Assembly (NCBI GenBank): GCA_010015655.1
Contig: ML976700.1
Coordinates: 530,033 to 566,549, forward strand
Length of the DNA stretch: 36,517 bases
Direction of reading: 5' to 3'
DNA from: Bimuria novae-zelandiae CBS 107.79
Taxonomy: Eukaryota > Ascomycota > Dothideomycetes > Pleosporales > Didymosphaeriaceae
Below are positions 10,134 to 20,397 of the stretch, piece by piece; position 1 is the first letter of the stretch, and the number at the start of each line of letters is the position of its first letter. The notes beneath the pieces were generated by a model. The model saw nothing but the letters and a program-made list of their open reading frames with translations. It was not told the origin of the DNA and ran no database searches. Made by a program: the position numbers and the translations under genes.

Positions 10134-11020
10134 TTCTTCCGAACCAATTTGAAACTCATTTTGTCCACAATAACGCTATGCCACTGGGGAAGAACCTCAT
10201 CTTTTGTATCCAGGTCTGACCGCAGAGGTTTCATCTCTATTCTTCCCGCGCTCACGCGGCCGGCGCCACCCTTCCACGACATTAGCCTTTCAAAACCGAC
10301 TCCATCGTAAGTACGGTATGTGATATATTCATAATCCCCGTTGCTGGTTTCCTGTATCCCATAGCGTCAGAACTAACAAAACTCTGCAAATATGTCCGGC
10401 TCCATCCTACCTCAGGCATGAGAACGATGTACTTGTATCCAAGTCGAAAGGCGTTTGACGTGCGATGCTCAGATTAAACGTTTGATGCTTGATGCTTGAT
10501 TCTGATCGTCAATCGAGGACAGTGTGTGATCCCTGGCGTCAATACGGTATTTGCTCGGGAGCTGAGTATATTATTTGAAGGTGATAGGCGAAAGTTGTAT
10601 CAAGTCAAGAGTTGACTCAAGCGGGCGTACGTGACGGCGCGGACGGGCCAGGAAAGCTATACTTGTATATTAGTATGCTAATAGCTCTGCATAGGGTGCG
10701 CGGCCGATATTTACCTTGGGTGACTGAGAGAACACTTCTCCGTGGCTTCAAGGATGGAGCAGGCGAGGAACACGGCACAAGGCGAGGTGAAGACTGGTGA
10801 CGGTTGGACGATGTTTCTAGGTTGCGGCGCCAGCTGATAGTAATAGGTAGCAGATGAAAGCGCGTGAGAAGGATTGTAAGTGACTGGGCCCAACGAAGCG
10901 CATACCCGCGTTTAGACGTTGGTGCCCGATGACGAGGCCACATGAAAAATCCTGGGTCGCTCGGTGAGATGGCTGCCCCGCTATTTGGGCTAGGCTATCA
11001 CGTGCAGTACCCTCAAGCTC
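10134..11020. other. Intergenic, no supported gene
   Basis: Only short overlapping frames on both strands with no motif, splice logic or repeat. I see nothing functional apart from the 3' flank of the upstream gene. Confidence 0.5.
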
Positions 11021-11489
11021 GACTCATTAATTAAGAACCTACGTCGCCATCACTTCTGAAGTCCCACTAGTCAAGCTATCCGCCAGGTTATCAAAAGTTG
11101 CCAGCATATGATGAACTCAGTCTCTCTCCTACAGCAGAAGTTAGAAAGATCCACCAGACTAGTCAGCGTCGCGAGCGTAAGCAGCAGCATCGGCGACAGT
11201 ATATTGCCTCTGGAGGCGCTCTACAGGCCGCAGAAGGTCAGTTGCTTGCTGCAGAGGCTGAAAAGGTGGTAAGCAGGTAATTAGAGCAGAAGGAGCGAGC
11301 AGGACAACAACGAGCACCACCTACTTGCAGAAACTGCCACGAACAAGGCCATAGAAAAACACATTGTACCCAGAGGTTGTAGCCGTCTTATAGATCTATC
11401 CATAGTATATTTAACTGTCGCGTTGTAGAACTGTTGTGTAGAGACGCGTCGCGACTGTGGCGGAGTGGCCACTGACTGGTGGAACACGT
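11020..11489 (+). pseudogene. Pogo/Fot1-type transposase C-terminal relic with right end
   Basis: A decayed C-terminus of a pogo-type transposase: QVIKSCQHMMNSVSLLQQKL in one frame, then QRRERKQQHRRQYIASGGAL from about 11165, a stop at 11278, and CRNCHEQGHRKTHC (a CCHC zinc knuckle) ending at 11382. This order (helical segment, basic stretch, zinc knuckle) is typical of the end of Fot1-like transposases. About 107 bases further on, the element ends at 11489 with CCACTGACTGGTGGAACACGT followed by TA, the expected TA target-site base pair. The N-terminal and catalytic parts are absent. It may belong to the same family as the N-terminal relic at 4204. Confidence 0.75.
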
Positions 11490-11491
11490 TA
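11469..11491 (-). repeat. Terminal repeat of the pogo-type relic, TA-flanked
   Basis: Minus strand: TA, then ACGTGTTCCACCAGTCAGTG. Identical over 22-23 bases to the solo end at 2364-2386; beyond that the two diverge. Confidence 0.7.
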
Positions 11492-11499
11492 CTAATACA

Positions 11500-11720
11500 A
11501 AGCTTCGTCAGGCCAGTCAGCGGCGGCGATGGCGACATTATATTGCCTCACGCAGCATAGTGTCGAGAACAGAAGTGGCCCACGTCTTGAAGTGCCTCGG
11601 GGAACGAGTTGAGGCAATGCGAGTAAAGGCGAGGCGAGGCGAGGCGAGGCGAGGCGAGGCGAGGCGATGCAAATTCTGCCGCTGCAAGTGGCTTAGCCTA
11701 TGTTGCACGTGTCGCACAAT
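11500..11720 (+). pseudogene. Second transposase C-terminal fragment
   Basis: QRRRWRHYIASRSIVS mirrors the basic segment of the relic just upstream (RRQYIASGGAL), and the DNA match TATATTGCCTC supports shared origin. A Cys cluster (CKFCRCKW) follows after a GGCGA repeat. It is probably a second, more decayed copy of the same transposase tail. Confidence 0.45.
11629..11666. repeat. (GGCGA)n simple repeat
   Basis: About seven to eight tandem copies of the pentamer GGCGA inside the second transposase fragment. Confidence 0.9.
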
Positions 11721-12517
11721 TTTAGACGCGCATATGTTGCTGATTTTTCGAGAAAGTAGGAGGGTCGATGATTCGAAGGTAACTGAGTTTGAAATGTTTC
11801 CATGAGAATGAGAATTGTTATAGCAGATTGAGACGGCTCTTCGAAGCCATTCTAAACATGGAATTGCCACAACGTCTTCGTAGAGTAGCCAAATTTCTAA
11901 CATGCTAACATTAATATACAATCTACATTCTATCTGCAAAGATTAGTCTATTAATGCTTTAGAATCGAGTATCTAAACCAAAGGCACCATATCTGTTGTC
12001 AAGAGAGGAACAGTTTGTGCCACTCGTCGATGCCCATTAATGCAAGTGGTTTACTCCAATCATTTACCTCTTAACGTCTACACTTAAGAAGTAAGATCAG
12101 CCTTCTTTAGGGTAAGGGTTGTACGAACATGACAGTGACTAGGGGTTCGCCATCTACGAACCCCTGTGAATCCCCTGCATAAGCCCCTTCATGCAATCCA
12201 AGTGGGTGCTGCATCCGTTGTCGTCGTATTTGCCAAGTAGGTGGAGACCACGAGAGCGCATGGCGGAGTGCAGCAAGCGAGTATAGACCGTGGGGGAGGA
12301 TAGGAATAGAGATATAAGAGCTCACAACTTCTCCTCATTATCAAGGCCAATCCATTCCACTAAAACCTTACCTTGGCATTCTTCTTCGGAGTTATCCTTC
12401 AATCTAATCTCTTCAAAGAATATCATAGCCTCGATTGGACCTCCTCCTCTTCACCGGTCCCGTTGCTGGCAGCCTAAACCCGTCACGTTCCATCACAGCA
12501 AAGTAGGAGCCACAATG
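11721..12517. other. Intergenic; leader of the gene at 12602 at its right end
   Basis: No gene supported. Pyrimidine-rich DNA from about 12320 to 12480 looks like a fungal promoter/leader. A possible 5'UTR intron runs from GTAAGA near 12517 to TTCAG at 12600, just before the ATG. Confidence 0.4.
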
Positions 12518-12601
12518 TAAGAACAAACAAAATCATCCTGTTCATAGCACGCTTACGATGATAAAGACACATCTGTTACTACACTGCTCAAAACATTCAG
12601 A

Positions 12602-12847
12602 ATGTCTGGCAGCTCATCGAACTCCACCACAAATCAGCCCAGTTCAGAGAATGGTCAGAACAGCACTCCAACGAACGGAGAAACAGGGACTCGCAACATC
12701 CAAAGCGACGCTTCGCGGGATGCTGTAGAACGTAGTCGGAGCAGCGTCTATGTGAATGATATAAGAGCAGATCCAACTAGAAATCATACTGGCGACCTCA
12801 GCCCTTTGTATCCTAGTTCTCAGAATGGCCACAAAGACTCAAAGTAG
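12602..12847 (+). CDS. Small Ser/Asn-rich unknown protein sharing YVNDI motif
   Basis: An 81-residue frame beginning ATGTCTGGC right after a possible leader-intron acceptor (TTCAG). It is rich in Ser, Asn and Thr and looks disordered. Its SRSSVYVNDIRADP resembles the C-terminal end of the 561-residue protein encoded on the other strand (SAYVNDILERDP near 13925-13960), which suggests a shared short linear motif or a duplicated gene end. No domain, signal peptide or membrane segment. It could be a stand-alone short gene, the first exon of a longer one reaching toward 13214, or a fragment. The family is not recognised. Confidence 0.45.
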   Translation: MSGSSSNSTTNQPSSENGQNSTPTNGETGTRNIQSDASRDAVERSRSSVYVNDIRADPTRNHTGDLSPLYPSSQNGHKDSK

Positions 12848-13213
12848 CGTTTTAAGTGGTTTCATCGAAAGTTCCTATCTCGTTCTTTGGGAATGCAGCT
12901 TTCTTATCCTTGATAATTGCTTTACGTTGTCCAAAAATGATCTAAAGTTACCTGTTTGATACTCGCATACAAAGACGAGATAAAACTGAAATTACGTGGT
13001 TACAGTTGGGTCAACAGTTGCGGCGCTGCGAATTCACGTGTCAGGGCAAAGGGGAAATGTTCTTCCGGCTTGACACGTAACTAGTCAGTCTGCCCCGCCT
13101 CGCTCCAGGCTTAGCGTTAGCTCTTACGAAAACCAAGTTCAACCCACTTGCCGTAAGTCATGTACTTCCACCCATGCAACTGACATCGATTCTTCAACTG
13201 TAAAAAATTCGTT
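12848..13213. other. Intergenic, nothing recognised
   Basis: No open frame of note. It may contain the promoter of the gene at 13214, or an intron if the two frames belong together. Confidence 0.4.
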
Positions 13214-13866
13214 ATGCCCTTGTGCGAGAGTCTACCTACACCAGAGCCCGTTCAGGGTATTCTGATGGAGACCGTGTCCCTTATCGAAGCAACAGACATC
13301 ATGAATCACATAACGGAGCTTCTACCGGATATATATGAGCTCCAGTGGATTCCAAGCTTTGGCGAACTTGTAACTGAGCTTGCAACGACTATGGTGAGGT
13401 GAACCTGACTTCACTTCTACGAAAGTCGCTGACTTAAAAGCAGTCAAAAGACGCCAAAGAGAAACTCGCCACTGCAGGCGTGGAAATCAGGAGACCACTG
13501 CCTGGAGAAACCGGCATCACACCGGCGGTGCTCCTCACTAATGAAACCATGTTCACATCAAATGAGAATCGATGCTTTCTGCTCCAACGGCTTCCCATCT
13601 CCGATGAAATACACCAAAAGATTGTACAACACATCCAAACCCGTTTTCCGAAACTTGGAAAGATACGGTCGGGTCCGATTGCAGACACAGAGCTCCGACT
13701 ATGGAGTGACACGAATCGTTCTGAGAGAAAGGAGGTGAAATTTCCAACAAACACCGTCAGTTTGATCTACGGGGGTGTCGGTCTTCGAACCGAGCCACCA
13801 CTGTCTCCTTTTCTTATGATATCGCTTGCCACGCAACCAAGGCAGAATCAGCAAAACATGGCTTGA
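13214..13866 (+). CDS. Unknown protein, two exons
   Basis: Exons 13214-13393 and 13441-13866 give 201 residues. The 47-base intron has donor GTGAGG, branch GCTGAC and acceptor AAG, in phase 0. The first exon is acidic and helical (ETVSLIEATDIMNHITELL); the second starts QSKDAKEKLATAGVEIRRPL and contains LLQRLPISDEIHQKIVQHI, followed by a short strand-rich tail. I do not recognise a family. There is no signal peptide. The stop lies only 27 bases from the stop of the convergent 561-residue gene, so transcripts probably overlap at their 3' ends. The true 5' end could include another exon, because the ATG follows an A-rich stretch without an obvious leader. Confidence 0.6.
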
Positions 13867-13893
13867 AGCGTACATAAGCTATCACAATCTCCA

Positions 13894-15681
13894 CTAATCA
13901 TAAAATCGCTCAAGTATTATCATCTCTGGATCCCTCTCCAAGATATCGTTTACGTATGCTGACGGCCTGCCTGAACTCCTTGATATTCCTGCTGTACTTT
14001 TATGCGTATCTCCCATGAGCTCCGCTTCCTGGCTGAACCCAGCGTTTGCGTGCGGCACGCCCTCCTCGCTGACATGTGAATCGTAGCCTTCGGACAGCGA
14101 ATCTTGCGGAGCTGTCCATATCTCGTTTTCAGTTTCATTCCGACCTCCTTCCATACCATGATCGCCATAAAGAAAAGGTGGCGGCAGGACATCTGCTCGA
14201 CAGCTCGTCCGCTCGTCATGTAATGCCGCGCTTGCCGAAGGTGAACAACCAACTTGTTCTTGGAGTCGTGGCGTGATAGCTATGTCTGACGCCGCTTGGT
14301 GTGAAGTGTCGTGGACTTCGCCCGAGCTTGGTACGGGACGATGTTGCTGCGTATCTATCGCTGATGACCGCATCAAATGTGATGTACTGTATCTGTCGTC
14401 GGTTGCAGGCGGAGACGGCAAGAATGGAGCCAAAGGTTGTCTCTGACGCAGTCGCTCGACTATCTCATCCTCACCATCGGCATCCCCAGAAAACCTTCTT
14501 ACGCGTTGCTTGCTTGTGCGCGTTGCGTGATACTCATCATGTGGTCTTTGTCGTTTCGACGTACATATTGTCTGAGGTTCTACCCAGACGAGAGAAGTAG
14601 GCGCAAGCTCTGATAAGAGAGTTAGTCTCACCTATCTGGGCTTGGTTGCACCAAAGAAACACATACTAATGCTCGAGGCTTTCTCTGGAGAGATCTCCTG
14701 CAACGGATAGCTCTTCGTATAACCAAGGTCTTTGAAGATTTTATCGAGGCTATTCATTGTTAGCTAAGCCCGTGATCACGAATAGAATACGTACGAGATG
14801 TCATTTCCAGGGTCGAAATGATCAAGATAATTCTTGAGAATCGTAGGAATGCTGTAGTAGACCTTCATGCAGTCATCAAAATTTTGATGGCCATGAAACT
14901 TTACCACTAGTATTTTGCGGAGAGTAGCAAAACTGCTAATCCGTAGGTCCGCGAGATACGACGCCGGTATCGAAAGTAGGAAAAAAAGCTCCGTGGCCCG
15001 AGAAACGTACCAATGCCCTTTAATGACAAGTTCATCGATCAGTTCGTTAATCAGCGATGCCTGCCTGATCAATCTCTTGCGGCGATACTCTCCAACAGAA
15101 GTAATATGGCCTAGTATGTGGTCGATGCTAGCCTCGCCAATGTTATTGTTGCGAAGAAAAAGGCAATAGGATGAAAGAATCAGCAAAAGAAAGCGAGATA
15201 TTGCCGCATGTAGGTGCTTATCTTTCACGGACTCTGTGTAACGGAGTGCCAGCCTCTCCCCAATCGTAATAAGGTCTTTTGTTTTCACCATGACTTCGGA
15301 TACCAAATTATCGATGATGCTTTGGTACTGTTTCTCTTTCTGGAACAGTCGGTCTTGCCAAGCTCTCCACTTGTCTTTTTCGGGCAGAAACCTAAGAATG
15401 TGGCGCAAACCGCAATCTTGCTGCTTCTCGTTGCCCTCCGCGTTGCCCTCCTCGTCGCTGCTCTCGTCGTTGCTTTCCTCACTGCTCTCGCTGCTCTGCT
15501 CGTTGCCCTCCTCCGGATTTGCCCACTTTCCCTTCTTGTTTCCCTGCTTCTTCCCACCTCGCTTTCGATCTGTGCGTTCTTCCTCGTTGACTCTCGGACA
15601 ATGGTGGTAGTGTGTATAGAGAGTGTCATACCAATCTTTTTTGATGGTGATAACATCGTCTGAGCCTTCCGTTGCAGCCAT
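13894..15681 (-). CDS. Unknown 561-residue protein, three exons
   Basis: Exons 14795-15681, 14667-14749 and 13894-14609. Intron 14750-14794 (45 bases) has GTACGT, branch GCTAAC and TAG; intron 14610-14666 (57 bases) has GTATGT, branch GACTAAC and CAG. Both keep the frame, which is strong support. The N-terminus has a charged low-complexity block (NEQSSESSEESNDESS, residues about 60-90). A largely helical core follows (about 100-300), with RFLLLILSSYCLFL and ATELFFLLSIPASYL, hydrophobic but flanked like buried helices. The C-terminal half is Ser/Pro-rich and disordered, with basic KRQRPHDEYHATRTSKQRV (possible nuclear signal), ending SAYVNDILERDPEMI. No family recognised. It is divergent from the membrane-protein gene at 16200, with a perfect-looking hairpin between them. 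Confidence 0.75.
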
Positions 15682-15806
15682 AGTTACGTGGTATAGTCTG
15701 AGAAGTCCACTTCTCAGCTACGAGTTGGCCGTGGGCATGTCGGGTTGGGCGCTTAGCTCTCGCTCCCAAGTAGCCCACAAAATCGATCGGGTCAGCCAAA
15801 ACCGCG

Positions 15807-15862
15807 CTATTCCTGATTTGTTCGTCGAAAACAGCAACTTTCGACGAACAAATTAGGAATAG
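15807..15862. repeat. 24-bp stem hairpin between divergent genes
   Basis: CTATTCCTGATTTGTTCGTC (15807 on) pairs with the arm ending at 15862. The arms are 24 bases with one mismatch and the loop is ACAGCAAC (8 bases). It lies 126 bases upstream of the 561-residue gene and about 340 bases upstream of the membrane-protein gene. Confidence 0.9.
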
Positions 15863-16093
15863 TGCAGAGAATGCCGCACCCCGCTGCATGTTGGATCACA
15901 GTCACTAGCGGCTTCGTGCTTAATTTGGCTACCCCGATGCCAGCCCTCCGCATCCTTACACTCGCTAGCGTGGGAAGCTCTGGTCAAAACCCGGGGCAGA
16001 AAGAACTTGGCCTAAAGCACGTGAATTGTCAATATGATTTATGCAAACCGGGAGTAATCGATCAACCATTACGAGTCCTGTAATCTATATATG

Positions 16094-16175
16094 CACGCTC
16101 CCCAAGAAAGCCGAGACGTCCTTCGTCCTTTGCCTGCATTCTACGCCTGGCTGCCTTCTTTCACCGGTTGGCTTC
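16094..16175 (+). promoter_or_regulatory. Leader element, copy 1 of 3
   Basis: Just after a TATATAT stretch (16085-16092), CACGCTCCCCAAGAAAGCCG continues to GACGTCCTTCG, and TTCACCGGTTGGCTTC follows at about 16160. The same two blocks at similar spacing precede the gene at 18212, and the first block recurs at 19905. It is probably the core promoter/leader of the gene at 16200. Confidence 0.6.
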
Positions 16176-16199
16176 CATGCTCGCTAGATCCGTTGCACA

Positions 16200-17279
16200 A
16201 TGGATCCTTTCAACTTCTTGGAACACAGCGCTGCCCTTTTCATCGATGGATCGTCCATATTTCTACTGCTGAAGTCGCTGAAGACAGCTGGCAATTGGCG
16301 ACGCTGTTTGTTTGTTGCCGTTACTGTCTCGCTTATCATTCCGTACGCTTTGTTCTTTGTGGATCGAAGAAGGGCGCCGAAACGAGCCTCGATGTGGTTG
16401 TTGAGTTGGACTAGGTTGAATGGACAGGTGTTTGAGGTTAGTAAGTCGCTTCTAAGAGGCAACACTGACAGTAGCTAGATTCTTGCCTTCGAAAAACTCG
16501 CTTCCAGCCTGAGGAAGACCTACAACCCTCTTTTTTATCTAGCCGTGACGATCGCTTTCGTCACATCCGGACTGCAAGTGGGAGCCATTGGCGTTTCTGC
16601 TTCACATGTTTCACAGGACTTGAGCCTCATGGCGAGGAAATCCATAACTCACGTGGGCGGTTTGGTGTTCCATACTTTCGTTACACTCGGATGGACACTC
16701 GGATGGATTTACACTCTCGGGAAGATTTGGAAGAACGACACCAAGCCCTCCGGATTGGTACAGTCCTCTGGATGGGACCAATCCCGCCTTAGGCGACTTA
16801 TTAAGTACTTTCGCGGCGGCGCTCGTCAGAAAAAAGAGCATCCGGAAATCTGGACCATTGCATATTGCACCATCGTTTATCTAATCGTTACCGGTGGTGG
16901 CCTTGCTTGCCTATTCGTCGAGGACGAACTTTGGGCTTTCCTGGTACGTAAACCTTCCTTGCATGGCTCTCTGGCTCATATACACAGTGCGAAAACTTGT
17001 CAGAGTGCTTGGTATTTCCTGTATTGACTCGTTTGATCCTTTCTGAATCATCAGAGGAGAAGGACACTGAAAAAGAGGACCCCCGAAGTAGAGACTCGGC
17101 CCAGCACCTCGTCGATCCCATATATGAACACAAATTGTCTGAAGAGTAAGTGGTAAGAAGTTCTTCTTTACGCAGACACTGACGTGCGCGATAGATCGAA
17201 CCGTATCACAGTCACAACTTCCACTGCTACCGTCTCCGAGAAGTTAGAACGGTACCCTCCGTCACTGCGTGCTCCATAG
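16200..17279 (+). CDS. Multi-pass membrane protein of unknown function, four exons
   Basis: Exons 16200-16436, 16479-16943, 16988-17145 and 17195-17279 give 314 residues. Introns are 42 bases (GTTAGT...TAG), 44 bases (GTACGT...CAG) and 49 bases (GTAAGT, branch CACTGAC, TAG); phases agree throughout. Without the last splice the frame would stop two codons later, at 17147. Hydrophobic segments: around residues 12-28, CLFVAVTVSLIIPYALFFV (about 36-54), NPLFYLAVTIAFVTSGLQVG, VGGLVFHTFVTLGWTLGWIY, and WTIAYCTIVYLIVTGGGLAC. This makes four to five membrane passes. The tail is charged and hydrophilic (EEKDTEKEDPRSRD). The layout resembles unassigned fungal integral membrane proteins; no transport or enzyme motif is seen. 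The leader is homologous to that of the gene at 18212 although the proteins are not. Confidence 0.8.
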
Positions 17280-18083
17280 ATCTATCACCAGAGTCGCATC
17301 CTATCTGCCACAGCACAACACAGCTCAACCCAGCCCTCCGCATACAGCTACATCTACACTTGCTTCTCCACCGGTGGTAGCGGCTTCGCCTCAGCGACGT
17401 TCGCTTGACAGACCTTCGAAGGAACGAAGATACATGTTGCCGCTTTGAAGAGGGTCTATTTCTATATCTCTGTATTCAAACTAAGTCGTTCTTTCTGCTT
17501 CTTCTGTAGCATTAATTTAACCACATGTCGTATGCCGATCTTTCACTTTTGGCACCATATGCCACCAAACATCGTGGGTGGCGTGGTGCTATTCAACATG
17601 ACGGGTTGCGAGCTGTGGCAAAAACACCGATGAAACCCAGGCAGCTTGGCTGTTCAGAAGTGGATTTAATTCGCTAATATCTGCGTTGCATCCCTTCACT
17701 AGCTGATGCAAGCCCCCTACGCAATCTCCCACAGCGGAAGCGCATAGGACACGGCATGGTCTTGCATCGTCGATCGTCTCGTAAGCTGGATAATCCAAAG
17801 GCTAGCAGCGTACAGGTTCGGCGACCACTTGACGTAAGGCTTCGCGTCCTTGCCGCTCATCCGGTGGCGGAGAATCCGCGGTTTGGTCAAAGCTTACTAG
17901 TATATCCCAATTTCAAGCGAACAGCTTGGCCCAAAAAACATGGCCCCAGGGTCACGATGGATCGACCGGCGCTCACGTGCCTCGAACCCTAATCACAGAT
18001 ACGACTTATAGGAACCGGACGGCCTTGCTATCTAAGGTATAGTGTCCCGCTTTCTCACAGACAGTAATCCTGTGATAAACATA
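17280..18083. other. Intergenic, no supported gene
   Basis: Short overlapping frames only. The right part is the upstream region of the gene at 18212. I see no repeat or RNA gene. Confidence 0.4.
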
Positions 18084-18172
18084 CATGCTCTCCAACAAGG
18101 CTGATACGTCCCTCGGCTCTCGTCCCTTGCCTTTCACCTTACCGCCCCTCTGGCCCTTCACCGGTTGCCTTC
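18084..18172 (+). promoter_or_regulatory. Leader element, copy 2 of 3
   Basis: CATGCTCTCCAACAAGGCTG and ATACGTCCCTCGG, then TTCACCGGTTGCCTTC at 18157: both blocks of the element seen at 16094, at nearly the same spacing to the ATG (about 128 versus 106 bases). Confidence 0.6.
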
Positions 18173-18211
18173 TTGCGTGTTTGCCTGCAAACCACGCCCT
18201 GTGTTCATTCA

Positions 18212-18845
18212 ATGGTTGCCTTGCAGCTCCGCTGCACGACGATGCATGAGGACACCGCAGGCAACGCAGAGAGAAGGTGAGCTACAGACCGTCTTTACTG
18301 CTCTGGAAGCTAATTGATATATTAGTCCGTTGCGAATCGAAGTTGCGGAGACTGTCGCTGTTGAACGATACGGCCTGCTTACACCTCCACCCAGTCCTGT
18401 ACCTGCCGAGCTGTTTCTATCTCGTTCGATATCCACGGCTCTACGCCAGGACTGTAAGGCTTGCGAGGCCTCGCGTTGTTCGATCCTAGATATTACAGTA
18501 TCGGAGACAGGTGTAGTACATGCACGAGTGCTAGCTCAATGGGCAACCCAACACGGCAGAGTGCTTCGACTGATAACGATGGATTGGAAGGATATTTCTC
18601 ACTATTGGAGATTGAAATTGGAGGAACATATTGGCAAAACGGTGTACGATATCGCTGAACGTCTTTCATCGAGCGAATCTGGAGTTAGGATGGTCCTTCT
18701 TGCCGAACGGGACCTTTGTGATGTTGGACTCTCCCTCGAAGATTGTAAGAGTTTGTTGGATGGATTTGGCCTTTATATCTCGAGACGAGTGGTACTTGCG
18801 GACATCCCATGGATGTCTAGTTGTGAAGGCTGTCACCAAAATTAG
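18212..18845 (+). CDS. Unknown Cys-containing protein, two exons
   Basis: Exons 18212-18276 and 18326-18845 give 194 residues. The 49-base intron has donor GTGAGC, branch GCTAATT and acceptor TAG, in phase 2. The start lies in CAATGG, as for the gene at 16200; a second in-frame ATG is at 18242. After a Pro-rich stretch (LLTPPPSPVPAELF) comes CKACEASRCSI, a Cys triplet that might bind metal. A mixed helix/strand region follows (DWKDISHYWRLKLEEHIGK, then MVLLAERDLCDVGLSLEDC), and the C-terminus has CEGCHQN. No family recognised, no signal peptide. The reading frame is intact. The 5' leader is homologous to that of the membrane-protein gene, suggesting a duplicated promoter placed before a different coding region. 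Confidence 0.65.
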
Positions 18846-19233
18846 CTGCCTCCCCTTACCATTTTTTTTCATTTGTTCTATTCCTTGGATTTCAAATCCT
18901 TCGATATGTAACAGTAGACTATATCATCATAGTACTTTTCATAATTGCATGCTAAAGCTGAGTATGCTGTATAACTTCGTCTTTCCAACACGTTGCACAC
19001 CAAATTCTGTTACACTTTGGGCACTCGTACGAAGTTAGATTAAAAAATCTAGATATTTTGCATTTGAATCCTTCATAAATTAAATTACTGCGGCTGCATT
19101 CAGGGAAAGTTAGAGTGCCAGAGGAGTGCGCTGTGCCTCTACAGGCTGGAACACTATTGCCACCGCAGCTTTTTATCGCTCATAACATTTCTTCATAGCC
19201 TCCACCTCGCTTTATATCCTATCCTGCACACTC

Positions 19234-19726
19234 ATGAACTGCTTCGATTATTACCAATGGGTAACCCGTATGGGTATGAAATGAATTCGGACTGTCTTAT
19301 CCATGCTAACGACATAGATCAACCTGGACCCTACCAGAATCGAAGGATTTTCTTCTAAGAGTCATCATACGGCGCAATCTCAAAAAGCAATCTGGTCGAT
19401 CTAGAAAGGATTGCGAACAACATTTCCATGCAATTGTTAAATTTCGGGCATTAAGCCCCGACGCTAGAAGAAGCCTTCAGGGCCAAACAAACGTGCAACC
19501 AGTCCTTACTACTCCCTGGCGTTTTGACGAGAGCGATTATTTGGACTTGGTGAGCGTCATGTTCAAGCTGGATGGAAAATCGCTTCCGGATAGTGTTGAG
19601 GCCGTGGTTGAAGATTTTTATCGCCTCACAGGCGATGTGGAGCCGCCCTCGGGCTCCTCAGCAGGAGACGAGTATATCGATCCATCACTCATAGCTTATC
19701 TTAGCGAGATCCATCTCACGAGATAA
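19234..19726 (+). CDS. Unknown protein, 5' exon uncertain
   Basis: A clean open frame runs from an acceptor-like TAG at 19317 to the stop at 19726 (STWTLPESKDFLLRVIIRR... to LSEIHLTR). A likely first exon starts at the ATG at 19234 (MNCFDYYQW), followed by GTAACC at 19261 and a branch-like GCTAAC before the TAG. However, this simple splice leaves the frame off by one base, so either another donor is used or there is a frameshift. The visible part is about 136 residues, helical and basic at first (RNLKKQSGRSRKDC), then acidic (WRFDESDYLDLVSVMFKLDG), ending with a Ser/Gly-rich linker. It reads like a small soluble protein. Family not recognised. It lies on the same strand as the two preceding genes. 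Confidence 0.45.
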
Positions 19727-19904
19727 TTCTGGAAGTCAAATATCTGTTCTATGCTGGAAAGGGAAGTTCCAATCTTCGTAAATAGAAATCGTTCAACAAG
19801 TAGATTCCAAGAGTGTTCACCGCCTCACTTCCGCTAAACGCCACCAATGGGCAGTATACCATCCGAAGAGCAAGGGTGAGATTAACCCTTTATGATAGAT
19901 TATT

Positions 19905-19945
19905 CACGCTCTCCCAGCAAGGCGGAGATGTCATCCAGCCCTTCG
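19905..19945 (+). promoter_or_regulatory. Leader element, copy 3 of 3
   Basis: CACGCTCTCCCAGCAAGGCG and GAGATGTCATCCAGCC, matching the element at 16094 and 18084, with a CT-rich stretch after it. The following gene seems to be truncated. Confidence 0.5.
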
Positions 19946-20139
19946 CCGCTTGCCTTCCTGCACGATCAGCCTGCATTATTCTTGCCCGTGACGCCCCCCT
20001 ACAACTTGCTTGTCCAATCGTGCCCTCGTGCTTTGCGCCCGCCCCAGCGGATACATTTTTCGACGGAACTTAGACAGCTCATTGAGCATGGCTACTCCTC
20101 AATGAGGGAGGAGTACTCGATCTCTGTAGCGTCAGCGTT

Positions 20140-20397
20140 GACTAGGGCAACCAGAGTCGACACCACCGCCCCTCGCTTCTCCACTCGCGCGTGCCCCTGC
20201 CATACAACCCATTCTCGATGCATTTATGCCAGGTAGATGCGTTCTCCCGCCCATTTCGCAACAGCTGCAGTTGGCAAGAGGCCCGTCCTCCTCCCAAGGA
20301 CTGCCACGCTCCGATGAATCACCGCCTTCCCAGACGCCCGCCGAGCAGTCAAGATGGTCCACAGAAGAGGACGGACTTATCATTAAGCTAGGCGGTC
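20140..20397 (+). pseudogene. Truncated Myb/SANT-type protein fragment
   Basis: A plus-strand frame reads APAIQPILDAFMPG, then VLPPISQQLQLARGPSSSQG, then QSRWSTEEDGLIIKL. The last part is the start of a Myb/SANT-like DNA-binding domain (W..EED.LI..L). It stops at the border of repeat copy A (20398), so the domain lacks its second and third helices. From family knowledge, the proline/serine-rich region before the SANT repeat is typical of ascomycete Myb-like proteins. The upstream exons are not resolved; a second frame (19892-20236) overlaps. The simplest reading is a gene cut by insertion of the repeat. Confidence 0.45.

Noticed and set aside
10617..10943. Minus-strand gene of 108 residues
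   Set aside because: Arg/Ser/Pro-rich shadow-like composition with no domain; not supported.
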